Positions 52,266 through 61,234 of a stretch of 64,000 nucleotides of DNA are shown here, in pieces. Position numbers and translations under genes: made by a program. Source of the DNA: Rhodoferax sp. Its GTDB lineage: Bacteria; Pseudomonadota; Gammaproteobacteria; Burkholderiales; Burkholderiaceae_C. Numbering within the stretch: the stretch's first letter is position 1; each line of letters opens with the position of its first letter. Below the pieces are notes generated by a model that saw nothing but the letters and a program-made list of their open reading frames with translations, was not told where the DNA came from and made no database searches. Where the stretch lies: contig SSFF01000003.1 of assembly GCA_008015235.1 (NCBI GenBank), forward strand, positions 186,001 to 250,000, in the 5' to 3' direction.

Positions 52266-53264
52266 ATGGCATTACTCGAAATTGAAAACCTGTCGGTGGA
52301 GTTTCCATCGCACAACGCCGTCATGCACGCGGTCGATGGCGTCAGCCTGACCGTGGAAGCCGGCGAAGTCTTGGGCATCGTGGGTGAATCCGGCTCCGGC
52401 AAGAGCGTCACCATGATGGCCCTGATGGGCCTGGTGGCCTACCCCGGACGCGTCAAGGCCGACCGCCTGCGCTTTGACGGCCACGATCTGCTGAAGATGG
52501 ACGATAAGGCCCGCCGCCAACTCATTGGCAAAGACCTGTCAATGATCTTCCAGGATCCGACCACCAGCCTGAACCCCTGCTTCACCGTGGGCTTCCAGCT
52601 GGCCGAGACCCTGCGCCTGCATTTGGGGCTGGACAAGTCCGCAGCACGCAAGCGTTCGATCGAACTGCTGGAGCAAGTCGGTATTCCGGCTGCGGAGAGC
52701 CGGCTGGCGGTTTACCCGCACCAGCTCTCGGGCGGCATGAGCCAGCGCGTGATGATCGCCATGGCCATTGCCTGCAACCCCAAGCTGCTGATTGCCGACG
52801 AACCCACCACGGCCCTGGACGTGACCATCCAGGCCCAGATCCTGGACCTGCTGCGCAGCCTGCAGAAAGACCGCGGCATGGCCCTGGTGCTGATCACCCA
52901 CAACATGGGCGTGGTCAGTGAGATGGCCCAGCGCGTGGCCGTGATGTACGCTGGTCAGCTGATGGAGCAAAGCAGCTCGCAGACCCTGTTCACTCAGCCC
53001 CAGCACCCCTACACCGAAGCGCTGATGTCGGCCATGCCCGAACGCAGCGACGGCAGCGGCCGCCTGGCCACCATTCCCGGCATGGTGCCGGGCCTGTACG
53101 ACCGCCCGACCGGATGCCTGTTCGGCCCGCGCTGCAGCCACGCCCAAGCGGGCAAGTGCGATGTCCGACCGCAACTGCTCGCGCGCGGCGCAGGCGCCGT
53201 GCGCTGCCACTTTCCCTTGGGTACACCCATGGCCTCCCCTGTGACCACGGAGATGCATCCATGA
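52266..53264 (+). CDS. dppD: Dipeptide ABC transporter ATP-binding protein (DppD-type)
   Basis: 332 residues: Walker A GESGSGKS, signature [20 protein letters not shown], Walker [15 protein letters not shown], and the oligopeptide C-terminal region with Cys residues ([17 protein letters not shown]) that may hold an iron-sulfur cluster in this subfamily. It overlaps dppF by four bases. Confidence 0.93.
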   Translation: MALLEIENLSVEFPSHNAVMHAVDGVSLTVEAGEVLGIVGESGSGKSVTMMALMGLVAYPGRVKADRLRFDGHDLLKMDDKARRQLIGKDLSMIFQDPTTSLNPCFTVGFQLAETLRLHLGLDKSAARKRSIELLEQVGIPAAESRLAVYPHQLSGGMSQRVMIAMAIACNPKLLIADEPTTALDVTIQAQILDLLRSLQKDRGMALVLITHNMGVVSEMAQRVAVMYAGQLMEQSSSQTLFTQPQHPYTEALMSAMPERSDGSGRLATIPGMVPGLYDRPTGCLFGPRCSHAQAGKCDVRPQLLARGAGAVRCHFPLGTPMASPVTTEMHP

Positions 53265-54298
53265 ACACTTCCACCTCCCTGAATTCCCCCGAGAATGCGG
53301 CGTCCAACGACACCGCCCTGCCCCCTGTCGTCGCAAGTGCCAGCGCTCTGAAGCAGGTGTATCCGATTTCGCGCGGCCCGTTCAGCAAACCCGACCAGCT
53401 GCAGGCCGTCGGCGGCGTATCGTTCACGGTACGCGCCGGTCGCACCCTGGCCGTGGTCGGTGAGTCCGGCTGCGGCAAGTCGACCCTGGCGCGCATGGTG
53501 TCGCTGATCGAGAAACCCACCGGCGGTGCGCTGACCATTGCCGGGGTTGACGTCGTCGGTGCCGACGCCAAGGCCCACCACGCCCTGCGCCAGAAGGTGC
53601 AACTGGTGTTCCAGAACCCCTATGGCTCGCTCAATCCGCGCAAGCGCATCGGCCAGATCCTGGAAGCACCGCTGGAGATCAACACCGACCTCACTGCCCA
53701 GCAGCGTGCCCAGAAAGCCCGCGGCATGCTGGCCAAGGTGGGACTGCGCCCCGAGCACTACGACCGCTACCCCCACATGTTTTCGGGCGGCCAGCGCCAG
53801 CGCATTGCGATTGCGCGCGCGCTCATGCTGGAACCTGCGCTGGTGGTGGCCGACGAACCCGTGTCCGCACTCGACGTCTCGATCCAGGCCCAGGTCTTGA
53901 ACCTGCTCGATGACCTGCAACGCGAGATGGGCCTGGCCTACCTGTTCATTTCGCACGACCTGGGCGTGGTGCGCCACATTGCTCATGACGTGCTGGTGAT
54001 GTACCTGGGCCACACCGTGGAGCAGGGCGAAAAGAATGCCATTTTCGAAAAACCCCTGCACCCCTACACCCAGGCCTTGCTGGCCTCGACACCAGGGCTG
54101 GCGGGCCATGGCGCCCAACGCGAACGCATTGTGCTCAAAGGCGAGCTGCCCTCGCCGCTCAACCCGCCCAAAGGTTGCGTGTTTTCGACCCGCTGCCCCC
54201 ATGCCACGGCACGCTGCCAGGCAGAGCGCCCACCACTTGAAAACATCATGGGACGCCAGGTCGCCTGCTTCGAAATAAATAACCTCGTAAACCCTTAA
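53261..54298 (+). CDS. dppF: Dipeptide ABC transporter ATP-binding protein (DppF-type)
   Basis: 345 residues from ATG 53261 ([17 protein letters not shown]). A 25-residue N-terminal extension precedes the nucleotide-binding domain: [41 protein letters not shown], and C-terminal [20 protein letters not shown]. Second ATPase of the importer. Confidence 0.92.
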   Translation: MNTSTSLNSPENAASNDTALPPVVASASALKQVYPISRGPFSKPDQLQAVGGVSFTVRAGRTLAVVGESGCGKSTLARMVSLIEKPTGGALTIAGVDVVGADAKAHHALRQKVQLVFQNPYGSLNPRKRIGQILEAPLEINTDLTAQQRAQKARGMLAKVGLRPEHYDRYPHMFSGGQRQRIAIARALMLEPALVVADEPVSALDVSIQAQVLNLLDDLQREMGLAYLFISHDLGVVRHIAHDVLVMYLGHTVEQGEKNAIFEKPLHPYTQALLASTPGLAGHGAQRERIVLKGELPSPLNPPKGCVFSTRCPHATARCQAERPPLENIMGRQVACFEINNLVNP

Positions 54299-54348
54299 AC
54301 AATTGCTTAATAAACACGACCGTGCTGGCGTAACATGCAGGTTCGGCT

Positions 54349-54369
54349 ACCGGGTGCAAAGCACCCGGT
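54349..54369 (+). promoter_or_regulatory. Hairpin between dppF and dppA
   Basis: ACCGGGTGC, loop AAA, GCACCCGGT, followed by TCATGTTTTTAG. It lies 39 bases before dppA. It could end most dppBCDF transcripts or stabilise a separate, abundant dppA mRNA. Confidence 0.6.
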
Positions 54370-54407
54370 TCATGTTTTTAGCCTCAGGCTATTATTAGGA
54401 GTTCTGA

Positions 54408-56021
54408 ATGAATCGTTCCCACTTTGGAATGCGCAAGATCGCCCTGCTGTGTGCAGTGGCTGTGCCCGCTGTGATGGCCATGTCGGCCGCCCAAGCCAAG
54501 ACTTTGGTGTACTGCTCGGAAGGCAGCCCCGAGAACTTTGCACCCAGCGTCAACACCACCGGTACATCCTTCGACGCCACCGAACAGATTTACGACAACA
54601 TCGTCGACTTCGAGCGCGGCGGCACCAAGGTCGTCCCCGGTCTGGCCGAAAGCTGGACTGTCTCCAAGGACGGCACCGAATACACCTTCAAGCTGCGCAA
54701 GGGTGTGAAGTGGCACTCGAACAAGAACTTCACGGCTTCGCGCGACTTCAACGCCGATGACGTACTGTTCACCATCGAGCGCCAATGGAAGGAAAACGAT
54801 CCCTACTTCCGCGTCACCAGCGCCAACCACGCCTACTTCGGCGACATGGGCATGCCCAAGCTGCTGAAATCCGTGGACAAGGTGGACGACTACACCATCA
54901 AGTTCACGCTGAACCAGCCCGAAGCCCCCTTCCTGGCCAACATGGCCATGCAATGGGCCGGTATTCAGTCCAAGGAATACGCCATCGCCATGCTGAAGGC
55001 TGGCACACCCGAGAAGATCGACCAGGAGCCTATCGGCACCGGCCCCTTCCAACTGGTGCAGTACCAGAAGGACGCGATCATCCGCTACAAGGCCTTCCCC
55101 CAGCACTATGCAGGCAAGGCCAAGATCGACGACCTGATCTTCTCGATCACTCCCGACGCCTCGGTGCGCTGGGCCAAACTGCAAAAGGGCGAGTGCCACG
55201 TCATGCCCTACCCGAACCCGGCCGACCTGGACGCCATGCGCAAGGACGCCAATGTGACGGTCATGGAGCAACCCGGCCTGAACATCGGCTACCTGGCCTA
55301 CAACACCACCAAAAAGCCGTTTGATGATGTGCGTGTGCGCAAGGCTGTGAACATGGCCATCGACAAGAAGGCCCTGGTGTCTGCCGTGTACCTGAGCACA
55401 GGCATCCCTGCCACCAACCCTATTCCTCCGGGCCAATGGTCGTACAACAAGGCGCTCAAGGACGACGCGTTCAACCCCGCTGAAGCCAAGAAGCTGCTGG
55501 CCGCTGCCGGCTACAAGGACGGCTTCACCACCGACCTGTGGGCCATGCCGGTGCAACGCCCCTACAACCCCAACGCCAAGCGCATTGCCGAGCTGATGCA
55601 AGCCGACCTGGCCAAGGTGGGCATCAAGGCCGAAATCAAGAGCTTTGAATGGGGCGAGTACCGCAAGCGCATGCAGTCTGGCGAACACCAGATGGGCATG
55701 CTGGGCTGGACCGGTGACAACGGAGATCCGGACAACTTCCTCAACACCCTGCTGGGCTGCTCCTCCGCCAAGCAAAACGGCTCGAACGTAGCCAAGTTCT
55801 GCTACCAGCCGTTCGAAGACCTGGTGCAAAAAGCCAAGGTCACCAGCGATGTGAAGGAACGCACCAAGCTGTACGAAAAAGCCCAAGTGATCTTCAAGGA
55901 GCAAGCACCTTGGTTCACCATCGCCCACGCGGTGCAGTTGAAGCCGGTACGCAAGGAAGTCATCGACTTCAAGCTGAGCCCCTTCGGCCGCCACACTTTC
56001 TACGGCGTAGACATCAAGTAA
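54408..56021 (+). CDS. dppA: Dipeptide/oligopeptide-binding periplasmic protein (DppA-type)
   Basis: 537 residues with a signal peptide ending AAQA (mature start KTLVYCSEG). Family-5 binder: [55 protein letters not shown] and [13 protein letters not shown] lies six bases before the ATG. It is last in the operon, after the ATPase genes, separated by the hairpin. Substrate (dipeptides, possibly heme or glutathione) not resolvable. Confidence 0.94.
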   Translation: MNRSHFGMRKIALLCAVAVPAVMAMSAAQAKTLVYCSEGSPENFAPSVNTTGTSFDATEQIYDNIVDFERGGTKVVPGLAESWTVSKDGTEYTFKLRKGVKWHSNKNFTASRDFNADDVLFTIERQWKENDPYFRVTSANHAYFGDMGMPKLLKSVDKVDDYTIKFTLNQPEAPFLANMAMQWAGIQSKEYAIAMLKAGTPEKIDQEPIGTGPFQLVQYQKDAIIRYKAFPQHYAGKAKIDDLIFSITPDASVRWAKLQKGECHVMPYPNPADLDAMRKDANVTVMEQPGLNIGYLAYNTTKKPFDDVRVRKAVNMAIDKKALVSAVYLSTGIPATNPIPPGQWSYNKALKDDAFNPAEAKKLLAAAGYKDGFTTDLWAMPVQRPYNPNAKRIAELMQADLAKVGIKAEIKSFEWGEYRKRMQSGEHQMGMLGWTGDNGDPDNFLNTLLGCSSAKQNGSNVAKFCYQPFEDLVQKAKVTSDVKERTKLYEKAQVIFKEQAPWFTIAHAVQLKPVRKEVIDFKLSPFGRHTFYGVDIK

Positions 56022-56039
56022 GCTCCGTACTTGCTACCC

Positions 56040-56067
56040 AAGGGCCGGTTTTACCGGCCCTTTTTTT
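56040..56067 (+). terminator. dppA terminator
   Basis: AAGGGCCGGT, loop TTT, ACCGGCCCTT followed by Ts. Confidence 0.95.
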
Positions 56068-56070
56068 ATG

Positions 56071-56126
56071 CCAAACCGGTCTCCAGCCCGCATGGAAGCT
56101 GCGCATACAGCTTCATTTTTTATAGC
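56071..56126 (-). repeat. Dispersed repeat, copy H, after dppA
   Basis: Minus strand: GCTATAAAAAATGAAGCTG, TATGCGCAGCTTCC, ATGCGGGCTGGAGACCGG, TTTGG. Lies between the dppA terminator and the stop of the convergent AraC gene. Confidence 0.75.
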
Positions 56127-56150
56127 ACCCCCGCTGCCTGCGTGCGCTGT

Positions 56151-57152
56151 TCAGGTGCGCATCGCGCTCGGGCTGCGCCCGAACCAGCGCTGACAACTGC
56201 GCGCCAGGGCCGATTGTTCGGAATACCCGACCATGAGCGCAATCTGCGCCAGGCTCGGGCGCGTGGGCTGGGCCAGCAGCTCCACAAAGCGTTCGCGCCG
56301 CACACTGTCCAACAGGGCGTCAAAACGTTCCCCCTCCTGGACCAGGCGTCGCTGCAGTGTTTTCGGGTGCAGCGCCAGGGCCTGGGCAATGTCGGTCTGC
56401 GCCACCCGCCCCATCGCCATGCGCTGGCGCAACAGGATGCGCACCCTGTCTGCCAGCAATTGCTGGCCCGTGCCGTAATGGTGCTCGATGTAGCCCCGCG
56501 CCATCTGCAGCAACAGGGGATTGCGCGCCGGCAGTTGCAGGGACAGGTCCGCCAGGCGCAGTCGCACGGCCGCAAAGGTGGTCTCAAAGCGGCATTCACA
56601 GGCCAGGTACTGCGCAAGCACCTGCGGGCTGCTGATCGCTACATGCGGCAACAGCACCAACACCGGCCGCACCTGCCCCTCGGTGAGCCAACGCACCACA
56701 TGCACGATGCCCAGCAGCACAAATTCGGTGGCCTGGACGCAGGCTCCAGGGGTGCCGCCGTGGGTGTTCAAGGTGATGTCCACCAGCGCAGGCTGCTCCA
56801 CCACGGGCACCAGGGACGCCCGCATGACCGGACTGAACACATGGCCATATTGCGCGCCCAGTGCCAGCGCTTCATTGAGATTTTGCGCGTGGCGCATCAG
56901 CAGCGTCAGCGGCCCCTCCAGGTAGGCCTGCTGGTGCTGGGCCAGCCGCAAGCCGAACTCCGGGCAGCGCCCCAGAAAGGCGGTTTCTTCGAGCAGGCGC
57001 ATGAAGGCGGCATAGGGAATGAAGCGCTCCGGCTCCTTCAGGCAGGACAAGGGCAAGCCCTGCTTGCGCAATTGCTGCTGCGCACTGACCCCCACCGAGC
57101 GGGCGGCGCTCTCATAGCCCTGCAGGGCGGCACAACGAATGAGGTCGGTCAT
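56151..57152 (-). CDS. AraC-family regulator (arabinose-binding-like N-terminal domain, PF12625 type)
   Basis: 333 residues. N-terminal sensor domain with AAFMRLLEETAFLGRCPEFG, RLAQHQQAYLEGPLTLLMRH; C-terminal AraC helix-turn-helix pair: VAQTDIAQALALHPKTLQRR, LVQEGERF and LAQIALMVGYSEQSALARSC, QRWFGRSPSAMR. This subfamily includes OruR/MmsR-like activators of catabolic genes. It is divergent from dedA, with a four-fold phased repeat in the 112-bp gap, so it probably activates dedA and the following lyase gene. Confidence 0.9.
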   Translation of the reverse strand: MTDLIRCAALQGYESAARSVGVSAQQQLRKQGLPLSCLKEPERFIPYAAFMRLLEETAFLGRCPEFGLRLAQHQQAYLEGPLTLLMRHAQNLNEALALGAQYGHVFSPVMRASLVPVVEQPALVDITLNTHGGTPGACVQATEFVLLGIVHVVRWLTEGQVRPVLVLLPHVAISSPQVLAQYLACECRFETTFAAVRLRLADLSLQLPARNPLLLQMARGYIEHHYGTGQQLLADRVRILLRQRMAMGRVAQTDIAQALALHPKTLQRRLVQEGERFDALLDSVRRERFVELLAQPTRPSLAQIALMVGYSEQSALARSCQRWFGRSPSAMRT

Positions 57153-57168
57153 GGGGTTAGTAGAAATT

Positions 57169-57203
57169 TGTCCACAAATGTCAAATTAATGTCCGACATT
57201 GTC
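57169..57203. promoter_or_regulatory. AraC-type operator: two 21-bp direct repeats
   Basis: TGTC recurs at 57169, 57179, 57190 and 57200, spaced 10, 11 and 10 bp. Read as pairs these are two copies of TGTCC-N5-TGTCA with a 21-bp period, the geometry expected for two AraC-family monomers on one DNA face. Confidence 0.7.
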
Positions 57204-57264
57204 AAGCCACACATTCCAGCATTGCGCACACTAGACACCAGAAACACACCAAGGAGACACGCCC

Positions 57265-57879
57265 ATGATGGACACCGTCTGGCCGCTGCTGCAGTCATTG
57301 CAGGGCCTACCGGCCTATGCCCTGCTGCTGGCCCTGCTGTTCGGCTGCGGCATCGGCCTGCCGATGAACGAGGACATCGTCTTGCTGGCAGCGGCAGCGC
57401 TGACCCTGCAGGGCATCATGGAGCCGGTACCGCTCATGGTGGTGGCCTGGGTAGGTTTGATTGCCGGAGACGCACTGATCTTCCACTGGGGCCACCGCTA
57501 TGGCGCGCAGTTGCTGCGTCGGCGCTTCTTCGCGCGCATGCTGCCCGAGGCACGGCTGCAGACCCTGCAGGCCACCATGACCCGCTATGGCCCGGCCTAC
57601 ATCTTTGTCGTGCGCTTCCTTCCCGGCATTCGCACGGCCCTGTTCCTGGTGGCCGGCATGTCGCGCATGCCCTACCGCTACCTATTCATCTACGACGGGC
57701 TGGCTGCCATGGTGGAGCTGCCCCTGCTGGTCTATGGCGTGCGCTACGTCGGCGGGCGCTGGCAGGAAATTCTGGCGGCCCTGCAGCGCCTGCAAGGCTA
57801 TCTGCTGCCTGCCGCCGCGCTGGCCGTGCTGGCCCTGTGGGCCTACCGCCGCTACCAATCCAAAGGAAAAACCGCATGA
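57265..57879 (+). CDS. DedA-family membrane protein
   Basis: 204 residues, several hydrophobic segments. GCGIGLPMNEDIVLLAAAAL carries the acidic residue at the DedA glycine-rich loop, and RYGPAYIFVVRFLPGIRTAL carries the conserved F-x-R-x-x-P-x-x-R motif. DedA proteins move or flip membrane lipids or preserve proton-motive force. ATGA overlap with the lyase gene. GGAG lies ten bases upstream of the ATG. Confidence 0.9.
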   Translation: MMDTVWPLLQSLQGLPAYALLLALLFGCGIGLPMNEDIVLLAAAALTLQGIMEPVPLMVVAWVGLIAGDALIFHWGHRYGAQLLRRRFFARMLPEARLQTLQATMTRYGPAYIFVVRFLPGIRTALFLVAGMSRMPYRYLFIYDGLAAMVELPLLVYGVRYVGGRWQEILAALQRLQGYLLPAAALAVLALWAYRRYQSKGKTA

Positions 57880-59339
57880 GCACCGCCCCCCACTCCGCCC
57901 TGCCCGCCCAAGGCCGCGCCACCGCCGAGGTGCTGGCCGAACTCAAAGGCTTTGGCGCCGATGACCCGCACTACAAGGAGGGCCGCCTGTGGAGTCTGGT
58001 CTATTACCTGGACGAGGAGTACTCCCAGTTCCTGGGCGATGCCTACCAGGAGTTTTCCAGCGCCAATGGCCTGAACCCCACCGCTTTCAAGAGCCTCAAG
58101 CGCTTTGAAAATGAAATCATCGCCGGTGTGGCCGAGATGTTCCACGGCACCCCCGAGGTCTGCGGCGTGGTCACCTCCGGCGGCACCGAAAGCTGCCTGC
58201 TGGCCGTCAAGACCTACCGCGACCTGGCCCGCAGCCGCGGCGTGACCCAGCCCGAAATGGTGCTGCCGGTGACTGCCCACGTGGCCTGGTTCAAGGCCTC
58301 GGAATACTTTGGCGTGAAGGTACGCCTGCTGCCACTGGACAAGAACCTGCGCGCCGACGTGAAGAAACTGCCACGCTTGTGCAACCGCAACACGGTGATG
58401 ATTCTGGGTTCGGCACCCGAGTACCCGCACGGCACCATCGACCCGATCGAGGAGTTCAGCGCCATTGCCCTGAAGCGCAAGATCCCGCTGCACGTGGACG
58501 CCTGCGTGGGCGGCTTCATCCTGCCCTTCATGGAGATGAACCGGCGCAAGCTGCCACTGTGGGACTACCGTGTTCCGGGTGTGACCAGCATTTCGGCCGA
58601 CATCCACAAGTACGGCTTTGCCAGCAAGGGGGCCTCCACCATCACCTACCGCAACCTGGACTACCTCAAGCACCAGATGTTCGTGTACCAGGACTGGCCC
58701 GGTGGCGTGTTCGTCTCACCGGCCCTGCTGGGCACGCGCCCTGGCGGTGCCTACGCGGCCGCCTGGGCGGCCATGCAGCACTTTGGTAAGTCGGGCTACC
58801 GCGACCTGGCCAAACGCACCATGCAGGCTTTTGACAAGATGCGAAAAGGCATCGAGAAAATGCCCGCGCTGTACGTCATGGGCGAGCCTACCGGGCCGCT
58901 GCTGGGCTACGGCTCGCGCGACCCGGACGTGAACATCTTCGCCGTGGGCGACCAGATGGACGCCAAGGGCTGGAAGATCAACCGCCTGCAGAACCCCGAC
59001 GGCCTGCACGCCATGATCACCGCCAGCCACCTGGAGGTGATGGACGACTACCTGCGCGACCTGAAAGAGGCCGTGGCCACCGTGAAGGCCAACCCCGCAC
59101 TGGCCCAGAGTGGCAGCGCCGCCACCTACGGCATGATGAGCCACATTCCGCTGCGCGGCATGGTCAAGCAAAAGGTGCTCGACATGTTCGCCCAGATGTA
59201 CCGTGCGGGCGGTCAAGACATGGACCTGCACGCTGCACACGCCCCGGAACCCGGCCTCAAGGGCCAGATGAACGCGCTGGTGGATCGGCTGGCGCAGTGG
59301 TACGTGACCCGCCAGCAGCAGCGGCAAAGCCAGCGCTGA
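57876..59339 (+). CDS. PLP-dependent lyase/decarboxylase of the sphingosine-1-phosphate lyase (group II) type
   Basis: 487 residues from ATG 57876, overlapping the dedA stop (ATGA). Order of motifs: VTSGGTESCLLAVKTYRDLA (about 100-118), HVDACVGGFILPF (D208), and the PLP lysine in SISADIHKYGFASKGASTIT (K245). The region VFVSPALLGTRPGGAYAAAW is typical of S1P-lyase-like enzymes rather than glutamate decarboxylase. S1P lyase breaks phosphorylated long-chain bases into phosphoethanolamine and an aldehyde; bacterial homologues are known. Substrate here is not determinable. Neighbours are an AraC regulator, DedA and a TauE/SafE exporter. Confidence 0.85.
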   Translation: MSTAPHSALPAQGRATAEVLAELKGFGADDPHYKEGRLWSLVYYLDEEYSQFLGDAYQEFSSANGLNPTAFKSLKRFENEIIAGVAEMFHGTPEVCGVVTSGGTESCLLAVKTYRDLARSRGVTQPEMVLPVTAHVAWFKASEYFGVKVRLLPLDKNLRADVKKLPRLCNRNTVMILGSAPEYPHGTIDPIEEFSAIALKRKIPLHVDACVGGFILPFMEMNRRKLPLWDYRVPGVTSISADIHKYGFASKGASTITYRNLDYLKHQMFVYQDWPGGVFVSPALLGTRPGGAYAAAWAAMQHFGKSGYRDLAKRTMQAFDKMRKGIEKMPALYVMGEPTGPLLGYGSRDPDVNIFAVGDQMDAKGWKINRLQNPDGLHAMITASHLEVMDDYLRDLKEAVATVKANPALAQSGSAATYGMMSHIPLRGMVKQKVLDMFAQMYRAGGQDMDLHAAHAPEPGLKGQMNALVDRLAQWYVTRQQQRQSQR

Positions 59340-59351
59340 GACAGGCCCGGC

Positions 59352-60083
59352 ATGGACTTCGTCTGGGTCGCCATCGGCGGCTTCATCTTCATCGCCTTCA
59401 CGCTGGAGGCCATCACGGGCTTTGGCAGCATCGTCATTGCCCTGGCGCTCGGGGCCCAGCTGGTACCCATCGAGCAGTTGGTGCCCGTTCTGGCCTGCCT
59501 GTCGGTGGTCATGAGCGCAATCATGGTGTGGCGCCACCGCAGCCACATTGACCACCACCTGCTGCTGCGCACGGTCCTGCCGGGAATGGCGCTGGGTACC
59601 GCCCTGGGCTATGCCGCCAGGCCCATGCTTGACGCGGTCCTGATGCGCCAGCTGTTCGGCGTGCTGATCGTCTGGTTTGCCAGCCGCGAACTCTGGCGGC
59701 TGCGCCACGCCCATGCGCCAGTGGCGCGCCCAGGGTGGTTAAGTCAAACTTGGGTGGTGCTGGCCGGCGTCACCCATGGACTGTTTGCTTCGGGCGGCCC
59801 CTTGCTGGTGTACGCGGCCTCGGGCATGGCCATCGACAAGGCGCGCTTTCGGGCCACCCTGGTCAGCGTCTGGCTGACCCTCAATACCGGCCTGACCCTG
59901 GCGTTCTGGATGGATGGCCGCCTGCAACCGGCATGGCCCAAGGCGGCAGCTTACCTGCCAGTCATCGCGGTCGGCATCGCAACGGGCGAATGGCTGCACC
60001 AGCGTTTCAGCGAAGCGCGGTTTCGCTTGGCAATTTATGCGCTGTTATGCATTACAGGCATATTATTGACATTGCCTAAATAG
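59352..60083 (+). CDS. TauE/SafE (TSUP) family membrane exporter
   Basis: 243 residues with about eight hydrophobic segments: AFTLEAITGFGSIVIALALG, LPGMALGTALGYAA, and GVTHGLFASGGPLLVYAAS, the TSUP glycine/proline signature. The family exports sulfite, sulfonates or related anions. It starts 12 bases after the lyase gene, so it is probably the third gene of the AraC-controlled operon. A repeat copy begins at its stop codon. Confidence 0.86.
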   Translation: MDFVWVAIGGFIFIAFTLEAITGFGSIVIALALGAQLVPIEQLVPVLACLSVVMSAIMVWRHRSHIDHHLLLRTVLPGMALGTALGYAARPMLDAVLMRQLFGVLIVWFASRELWRLRHAHAPVARPGWLSQTWVVLAGVTHGLFASGGPLLVYAASGMAIDKARFRATLVSVWLTLNTGLTLAFWMDGRLQPAWPKAAAYLPVIAVGIATGEWLHQRFSEARFRLAIYALLCITGILLTLPK

Positions 60084-60141
60084 CCAATATTTAGGTTATT
60101 CCCTGCACAAATATTGCGCAGACAGCTTCACTATTCATAGC
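60083..60141 (-). repeat. Dispersed repeat, copy I, at the TauE stop
   Basis: Minus strand: GCTATGAATAGTGAAGCTG, TCTGCGCAATATTTG, TGCAGGGAATAACCTAAA, TATTGGC. It begins in the stop codon region of the TauE gene and fills the gap to the HD-GYP gene. Confidence 0.72.
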
Positions 60142-60157
60142 AAAACCATGGGGCTTG

Positions 60158-61216
60158 TTATGAGGTTTGCATAATATCTTCATCCTGGTACTGGGCGCGA
60201 ATCGCCAGCACCTCATCCCAGGCGCCCAGGAAGGCCTCCACCACCTGCGGGTCAAAGTGCTGGCCCGCGCTGGCGCGCAGATGGTCCACCGCTTCCTGCA
60301 GTGGCCAGGCTTTCTTGTAGGGCCGTTCGGAGGTCAGAGCGTCAAACACGTCGGCCACGGCCACGATGCGGCTGAAGATGGGAATATCTTCTCCGGCCAA
60401 CCCTGCGGGGTAGCCGGTGCCGTCAAATTTCTCATGGTGTCCGCGGGCAATCTCCGCCCCCACCTGCAGCACCCGCGACGAGCTGCCCGCCAGCAGGTCG
60501 TAGCCCAGGCTGGCATGCTGCTTCATCACCTCAAACTCCTCCGGGGTCAGGCGCGCGGGTTTGAGCAGAATCCGGTCCGGGATGCCCACCTTGCCGATGT
60601 CGTGCATGGGTGCGGCCTCCAGCAGCAAGTCCTGGTCTTCCGTCGAGAAACCCAAGCGCTGCGCAATCAGACGCGAGTAATGTGCCATGCGCAGGATGTG
60701 GGCGCCGGTTTCCGGGTCGCGGAACTCGGCCGCCTTGCACAGGCGCATGACCGTTTCGCGCTCGCGTTGCACGATTTCGCTGGTGGCCTTGCGCACCTCA
60801 TCGGCCAGCCATTGCGCACGGTCGTTCAAGGTCTGTCGGGCTTCCGACAGGGTGAGCATATTGCGCACACGGGCCAGAAACTCGACCTTGTCGACAGGCT
60901 TGGTCAGGAAATCGCTGGCACCGGAATCCAGGGCGCGGTAGCGAATCTGCTTCTGGTCGTTGGCAGTAATCATCAGAATCGGCACGTCGGCCTTGACAGG
61001 GATTTGCTGGAACTGCTGAATGAACTCCAGTCCGTCCATGCCCGGCATCATGTAGTCGACAATGACCAGATCCACGTCATGGCCGGCCGACCACGCCAGC
61101 GCGGCCACCGGATCGGCAAACGACTGCGCTGCAGCGCCCTCTAGTTTCTTCACCAGCGCCGTAAATAGCACCAGATTGACCTCGTTGTCATCGACGATCA
61201 GCACGTGTTGGGTCAT
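60158..61216 (-). CDS. Response regulator with HD-GYP phosphodiesterase domain (RpfG-like)
   Basis: 352 residues. Receiver domain (1-125) with phospho-acceptor D54 in VIVDYMMPGMDG and TKPVDK; HD-GYP domain with HDIGKVGIP (H205-D206) and HHEKFDGTGYP (260-270), so the metal and GYP motifs are intact. It should hydrolyse cyclic-di-GMP after phosphorylation. It lies 18 bases after the hybrid kinase gene, its probable partner. Confidence 0.93.
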   Translation of the reverse strand: MTQHVLIVDDNEVNLVLFTALVKKLEGAAAQSFADPVAALAWSAGHDVDLVIVDYMMPGMDGLEFIQQFQQIPVKADVPILMITANDQKQIRYRALDSGASDFLTKPVDKVEFLARVRNMLTLSEARQTLNDRAQWLADEVRKATSEIVQRERETVMRLCKAAEFRDPETGAHILRMAHYSRLIAQRLGFSTEDQDLLLEAAPMHDIGKVGIPDRILLKPARLTPEEFEVMKQHASLGYDLLAGSSSRVLQVGAEIARGHHEKFDGTGYPAGLAGEDIPIFSRIVAVADVFDALTSERPYKKAWPLQEAVDHLRASAGQHFDPQVVEAFLGAWDEVLAIRAQYQDEDIMQTS

Positions 61217-61234
61217 AGGTTATCTCTTGCTAAA

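Noticed and set aside
56031..57875. Upstream in-frame extension of the lyase gene making a 1102-residue protein
   Set aside because: The extra part runs antisense to the AraC gene and across dedA out of frame, with low-complexity Arg/Gln/His residues; the ATG at 57876 with the ATGA overlap is the real start.
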